A DNA stretch of 58,194 bases from NCBI GenBank assembly GCA_011390785.1, contig JAABRR010000026.1:5923-64116 (forward strand). Reading direction: 5' to 3'. The notes below the pieces were generated by a model. The model saw only the letters and a list, made by a program, of their open reading frames with translations, searched no databases and had not been told where the DNA came from. Shown one piece after another: positions 54,873 through 58,194 of the stretch (the first letter of the stretch is position 1; the number at the start of each line of letters is the position of its first letter). The DNA is from Sphingobacteriia bacterium. GTDB lineage: Bacteria; Bacteroidota; Bacteroidia; Bacteroidales; UBA7960. The translations under genes were made by a program, and so were the position numbers.

Positions 54873-55152
54873 GTAATTCTTGTTTCTTTGAATGACAGTT
54901 ATTTAAGTGGTGTTTTGATGTTTTATTTCTTCCGAACGAAATCTTTCAGCAATGACATTTAAATCTACATTGCAAAGTTAGTAAAAAACGTTGCACTTAT
55001 TTTTTTACATATTAATATGCTTTTAAATGTATGAATTTTTATGTTTTAAAGTATTGTAGTAACGCTGTATTTTTCAACATGTTTTTAACAATAATTGGGC
55101 CGTGCAGATAAATGGGCTTTTAAAAAGGGTGGTCTAAACGATAAATAAGTGA
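54873..55152. other. Divergent promoter region
   Basis: A+T-rich spacer without genes. On the minus strand TAACTTTG (54980-54973) is a minus-7 element for the TPR operon. On the plus strand TATTTTTG (55153-55160) serves ffh. Neither has a perfect minus-33 box. Confidence 0.4.
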
Positions 55153-55160
55153 TATTTTTG
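55153..55160 (+). promoter_or_regulatory. Minus-7 element of the ffh promoter
   Basis: TATTTTTG fits TAnnTTTG and lies 26 bases before the ffh ATG. Confidence 0.35.
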
Positions 55161-55185
55161 CAAAAAATTTAAAACAAGACTTAGT

Positions 55186-56523
55186 ATGTTCGATAATTTA
55201 ACCGATAGACTGGATAAAGCCTTTAAACTGTTGAAAGGACAGGGGCATATTACAGAAATTAATGTAGCAGAGACTTTAAAGGATGTTAGAAAAGCGTTGC
55301 TCGATGCTGATGTTAGTTTTAAGATTGCAAAAAGTTTTACAGAAACTGTAAAGGAAAAAGCACTCGGACAAAATGTCCTTACATCAGTTTCACCTGGTCA
55401 GCTTATGGTGAAAATAGTTCATCAGGAACTTACTTCACTTATGGGCGAAACCCAACAGGAAATCAATTTAAAAGGTAGTCCGGCTATCGTTCTGATTGCA
55501 GGGTTACAGGGTAGTGGGAAAACTACTTTTTCTGCCAAACTGGCCAGTTATCTGCAGCGTAAAAAAACAAAAAAGGTACTTTTGGTAGCATGCGATGTTT
55601 ACAGGCCTGCTGCTATAGACCAATTAAAAGTTCTGGGAGAACAGATAGATGTTGAAGTATTTACTGAAGAAGGTTCAAAAGATCCAGTAGATATTGCAAA
55701 AAAAGCTCTTGTTCATGCAAAAACAATGGGGCATAATGTGGTAATAGTCGATACTGCTGGTCGCCTGGCCATCGATCAGCAAATGATGGATGAAATTGCT
55801 TCTTTGAAAAGGAGTTTAAACCCTCAGGAAACTCTTTTCGTTGTAGATGCTATGACGGGCCAGGATGCCGTAAACACAGCAAAAGCCTTCAATGACAGAC
55901 TCAATTTTGACGGTGTGGTACTAACCAAAATGGATGGTGATACACGCGGTGGTGCTGCTCTAACAATAAGATCAGTGGTTGAAAAACCAATAAAATTTGT
56001 TGGTATTGGTGAAAAATTAGATGCCCTGGATCTTTTTTATCCTAAGCGGATGGCAGACAGGATTTTAGGGATGGGTGATATTGTGTCTCTGGTAGAAAAA
56101 GCCCAGGAACAATTTGACCAGGACGAAGCCATTAAGCTGCAAAAGAAAATTGCAAAAAATCAGTTCAATTTTGACGACTTCTTAAAACAACTTCAGCAGA
56201 TCAAAAAAATGGGGAATGTTAAAGATCTTATGGGCATGATTCCTGGAATGGGTAAGGCTATGAAGGATATTGACTTGGAAGATGATGCATTTAACAGCAT
56301 AGAAGCCATTATTTTTTCAATGACACCCTATGAAAGAGAGAATCCTGTTGTGTTAAATGGTAGCCGAAGAAAAAGAATCGCTGCTGGCAGTGGAACCGAC
56401 ATACAGGAAGTGAACCGACTGATTAAGCAATTTGAAGATACCCGCAAAATGATGAAAATGATGTCGGGTGGTGGCGGAAAATTAATGAATATGATGAAGG
56501 GAGTTCCGGGAATGAGAAAATAA
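55186..56523 (+). CDS. ffh: Signal recognition particle protein Ffh (SRP54)
   Basis: The 445-residue protein has an N-domain (LTDRLDKAFKLLKGQGHITE), a GTPase G-domain with GLQGSGKTTFSAKLA, DVYRPAAIDQLK, DTAGRLAIDQQMM, TKMDGDTRGGAALTI and GIGEKLDALDLF, and a Met-rich M-domain (QIKKMGNVKDLMGMIPGMGK, ending MMSGGGGKLMNMMKGVPGM). It binds 4.5S RNA and nascent signal peptides and delivers ribosomes to FtsY. folD starts 43 bases downstream. Confidence 0.97.
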   Translation: MFDNLTDRLDKAFKLLKGQGHITEINVAETLKDVRKALLDADVSFKIAKSFTETVKEKALGQNVLTSVSPGQLMVKIVHQELTSLMGETQQEINLKGSPAIVLIAGLQGSGKTTFSAKLASYLQRKKTKKVLLVACDVYRPAAIDQLKVLGEQIDVEVFTEEGSKDPVDIAKKALVHAKTMGHNVVIVDTAGRLAIDQQMMDEIASLKRSLNPQETLFVVDAMTGQDAVNTAKAFNDRLNFDGVVLTKMDGDTRGGAALTIRSVVEKPIKFVGIGEKLDALDLFYPKRMADRILGMGDIVSLVEKAQEQFDQDEAIKLQKKIAKNQFNFDDFLKQLQQIKKMGNVKDLMGMIPGMGKAMKDIDLEDDAFNSIEAIIFSMTPYERENPVVLNGSRRKRIAAGSGTDIQEVNRLIKQFEDTRKMMKMMSGGGGKLMNMMKGVPGMRK

Positions 56524-56566
56524 CCCTTACTTTTAGATATAAAGCCAGTGACTTAAAATACATCCG

Positions 56567-57448
56567 ATGAAACTAATTGATGGAAAAAAAATAGCCGAAC
56601 AAATTAAAACCGAAATTGCTTTAAAGGTAAAGGAGTTAACGGCTGGCGATAAAAGACCTCCCCATCTTGCTGCTATATTAGTTGGCAATGATCCCGCCAG
56701 TGAAACCTATGTGGCCAGTAAAGCACGAGCTTGTAAGGAAGTTGGATTTGATTCTTCAACCTATAAGTTTGAAAGTGATATTAGTGAACCAGAACTTTTA
56801 AGAACGGTTGAATTTCTCAATAACGATCCTGAAATAGACGGCTTTATTGTACAGCTGCCCTTACCTGATCATATCGACGAACAGAAGATTATACAGGCTG
56901 TAAATCCACATAAAGATGTTGATGGTTTTCATCCTGAAAATGTTGGCCGCATGACCATTGGTTTACCAGCATATATTTCTGCAACCCCCAATGGTATAAT
57001 GGAAATGCTCAGGAGAGCAAAGATTAATACTACAGGAAAACACTGCGTAGTTTTAGGCCGCAGTAACATTGTTGGCAGACCGGTAAGTATTCTTATGTCT
57101 GCTGCTACTGAGCCTGGTAATACAACGGTAACCGTTTGTCATAGCAAAACATCAGGCTTAAAAGAGATTACAAAACAGGCTGATATACTTATCGTAGCTA
57201 TTGGTAAACAAGAGTTTGTAAATGCCGAAATGGTTAAAGATGGGGTTGTAGTTATTGATGTGGGCATACACAGAATAGAATCTTCAAGAACCAAATCAGG
57301 CTTTAAACTGGTGGGTGATGTTAAGTTTGATGAAGTATCAGAAAAGGCTTCTTATATATCACCTGTGCCGGGTGGTGTTGGGCCTATGACAATTGTTTCC
57401 TTACTCCAAAATACTCTTAAAGCTTATCAGAATCTAATTTATTCCTAG
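56567..57448 (+). CDS. folD: Methylenetetrahydrofolate dehydrogenase/cyclohydrolase
   Basis: The bifunctional enzyme (293 residues) interconverts methylene-, methenyl- and formyl-tetrahydrofolate using NADP. Motifs include [20 protein letters not shown] (catalytic Tyr and Lys), [44 protein letters not shown] and [13 protein letters not shown]. Start and length match homologues. The next gene begins four bases after the stop. Confidence 0.97.
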   Translation: MKLIDGKKIAEQIKTEIALKVKELTAGDKRPPHLAAILVGNDPASETYVASKARACKEVGFDSSTYKFESDISEPELLRTVEFLNNDPEIDGFIVQLPLPDHIDEQKIIQAVNPHKDVDGFHPENVGRMTIGLPAYISATPNGIMEMLRRAKINTTGKHCVVLGRSNIVGRPVSILMSAATEPGNTTVTVCHSKTSGLKEITKQADILIVAIGKQEFVNAEMVKDGVVVIDVGIHRIESSRTKSGFKLVGDVKFDEVSEKASYISPVPGGVGPMTIVSLLQNTLKAYQNLIYS

Positions 57449-57451
57449 AAA

Positions 57452-58108
57452 TTGACAACTTGTAACTTATTGAATCTAGACCCTGGTCAGCAACAAAAAC
57501 TTGATAATGGAGAATTGTTACCTGTTATGGAAATGTTTTATTCCATTCAGGGAGAAGGATACCATACAGGTAAAGCAGCTTATTTTGTAAGAATAGGCGG
57601 ATGCGATGTGGGTTGCCATTGGTGTGATGTAAAAGAAGCATGGGATGCATCCTTACATCCATTAACCCGAATAGAAGATATTTTGAATAGTATTTTATTG
57701 CAAAAGGTTCGATCCGTTGTAATTACAGGAGGCGAACCATTAATATATAATCTTGATCTGCTCTGTAAATTGCTCAGAGAAAATCATATCGATATTTTTC
57801 TTGAAACATCTGGAACCTATCCTTTATCAGGTTCATTTGATTGGATTTGTGTTTCTCCCAAACAGCAAATGACACCCCGTAAGGATATGCTTCAGCTGGC
57901 AGATGAGCTTAAAGTGATTGTTTTTAATGAGAGAGATTTTCTCTGGGCTGAAAAAAATCTTGATGGTGTAAAACGGAAATGCCTTCTATATTTGCAACCC
58001 GAATGGAGCAGATATGATAAAATGCTCCCTAAAATTATTTATTATATTCTTGAAAATCCAAATTGGATGATCTCTCTTCAGTCGCATAAGTTTATGAATA
58101 TTCCATGA
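57452..58108 (+). CDS. queE: 7-carboxy-7-deazaguanine synthase QueE (radical SAM)
   Basis: The radical SAM enzyme of queuosine synthesis converts carboxytetrahydropterin to CDG. It has GEGYHTGKAAYFVRIGGCDV with the CX3CX2C cluster in CDVGCHWCDVKEAW, VVITGGEPLIY and ETSGTYPLSG. The frame starts at TTG 57452, giving 218 residues; the homologous core begins at LPVMEMFYSIQGEG, so a TTG start or the internal ATG at 57528 are options. The four-base gap to folD indicates cotranscription. Confidence 0.92.
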   Translation: MTTCNLLNLDPGQQQKLDNGELLPVMEMFYSIQGEGYHTGKAAYFVRIGGCDVGCHWCDVKEAWDASLHPLTRIEDILNSILLQKVRSVVITGGEPLIYNLDLLCKLLRENHIDIFLETSGTYPLSGSFDWICVSPKQQMTPRKDMLQLADELKVIVFNERDFLWAEKNLDGVKRKCLLYLQPEWSRYDKMLPKIIYYILENPNWMISLQSHKFMNIP

Positions 58109-58194
58109 AAATCTTCTATACGTAAGTTGTTTTACCTTAAATAAAAGGAAAATGCTTAGGTTTGTGGGGTATTTGCACCTATAAACATTTCAAC

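Overview
The window reads as a chromosomal segment of a free-living member of the Bacteroidota, probably of the Bacteroidales/Marinilabiliales type. The evidence is two TonB-dependent receptors with carboxypeptidase-like plug extensions, OMP beta-barrel families, many short-signal lipoproteins, several ECF sigma factors, LytS/LytR and TPR-HTH regulators, A+T-rich spacers without Shine-Dalgarno motifs, and promoters fitting the Bacteroidetes pattern TTTG-N19..21-TAnnTTTG. No database search was possible, so family names rest on motif recognition.

Layout. 1-1.26 kb: a metallophosphoesterase cut by the window edge (minus). 1.4-2.4 kb: a broken DUF4143-type ATPase. 2.5-6.3 kb: glycogen debranching enzyme and a thioredoxin-like lipid/periplasmic protein (minus). 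6.4-10.7 kb: an accessory segment ending at an initiator tRNA. It holds a MITE-like inverted-repeat element, an AbiEi-type antitoxin with palindromic operator, a truncated AbiEii-type nucleotidyltransferase, an RloA-like ATPase whose start codon appears to be ATT, an RloB-like TOPRIM protein split by a T7-tract frameshift, and a decayed second copy of tRNA-fMet. 10.8-18.6 kb: era, a TonB receptor, a divergent TPR-HTH regulator, and lipoproteins. 18.7-25.2 kb: a serine hydrolase, a LytTR response regulator with its PAS histidine kinase, and small envelope proteins. 25.4-30.3 kb: an ECF sigma factor, a putative anti-sigma/beta-barrel protein, and three lipoproteins with aspartate-rich segments, two of which carry a canonical EF-hand loop. 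This locus is the best candidate here for an undescribed system. 30.5-36.4 kb: a MarR regulator with a four-domain CoA-disulfide reductase/rhodanese/TusA/DsrE fusion, adenine deaminase and aspartokinase. 36.5-42.7 kb: two almost identical ECF sigma factors, a MerR/B12 regulator, a SiaC-like phosphoprotein, an orphan DnaB-like ATPase, a DUF2148 ferredoxin-like protein and thiol peroxidase. 42.8-50.8 kb: dnaK, a second TonB receptor, a carboxypeptidase-like protein, rpmB, MscS and a DnaJ-domain protein. 50.9-54.9 kb: a minus-strand operon TPR - phosphosulfolactate synthase - DUF368 - aroE. 55.2-58.1 kb: ffh, folD, queE.

How the parts fit. Most of the window is core or envelope biology. The exceptional regions are the decaying defence segment (6.4-10.5 kb), where four of five genes carry a different kind of lesion, and the sigma-factor/acidic-lipoprotein locus (25.4-30.3 kb), which looks like a regulated surface calcium-binding or extracytoplasmic sensing module.
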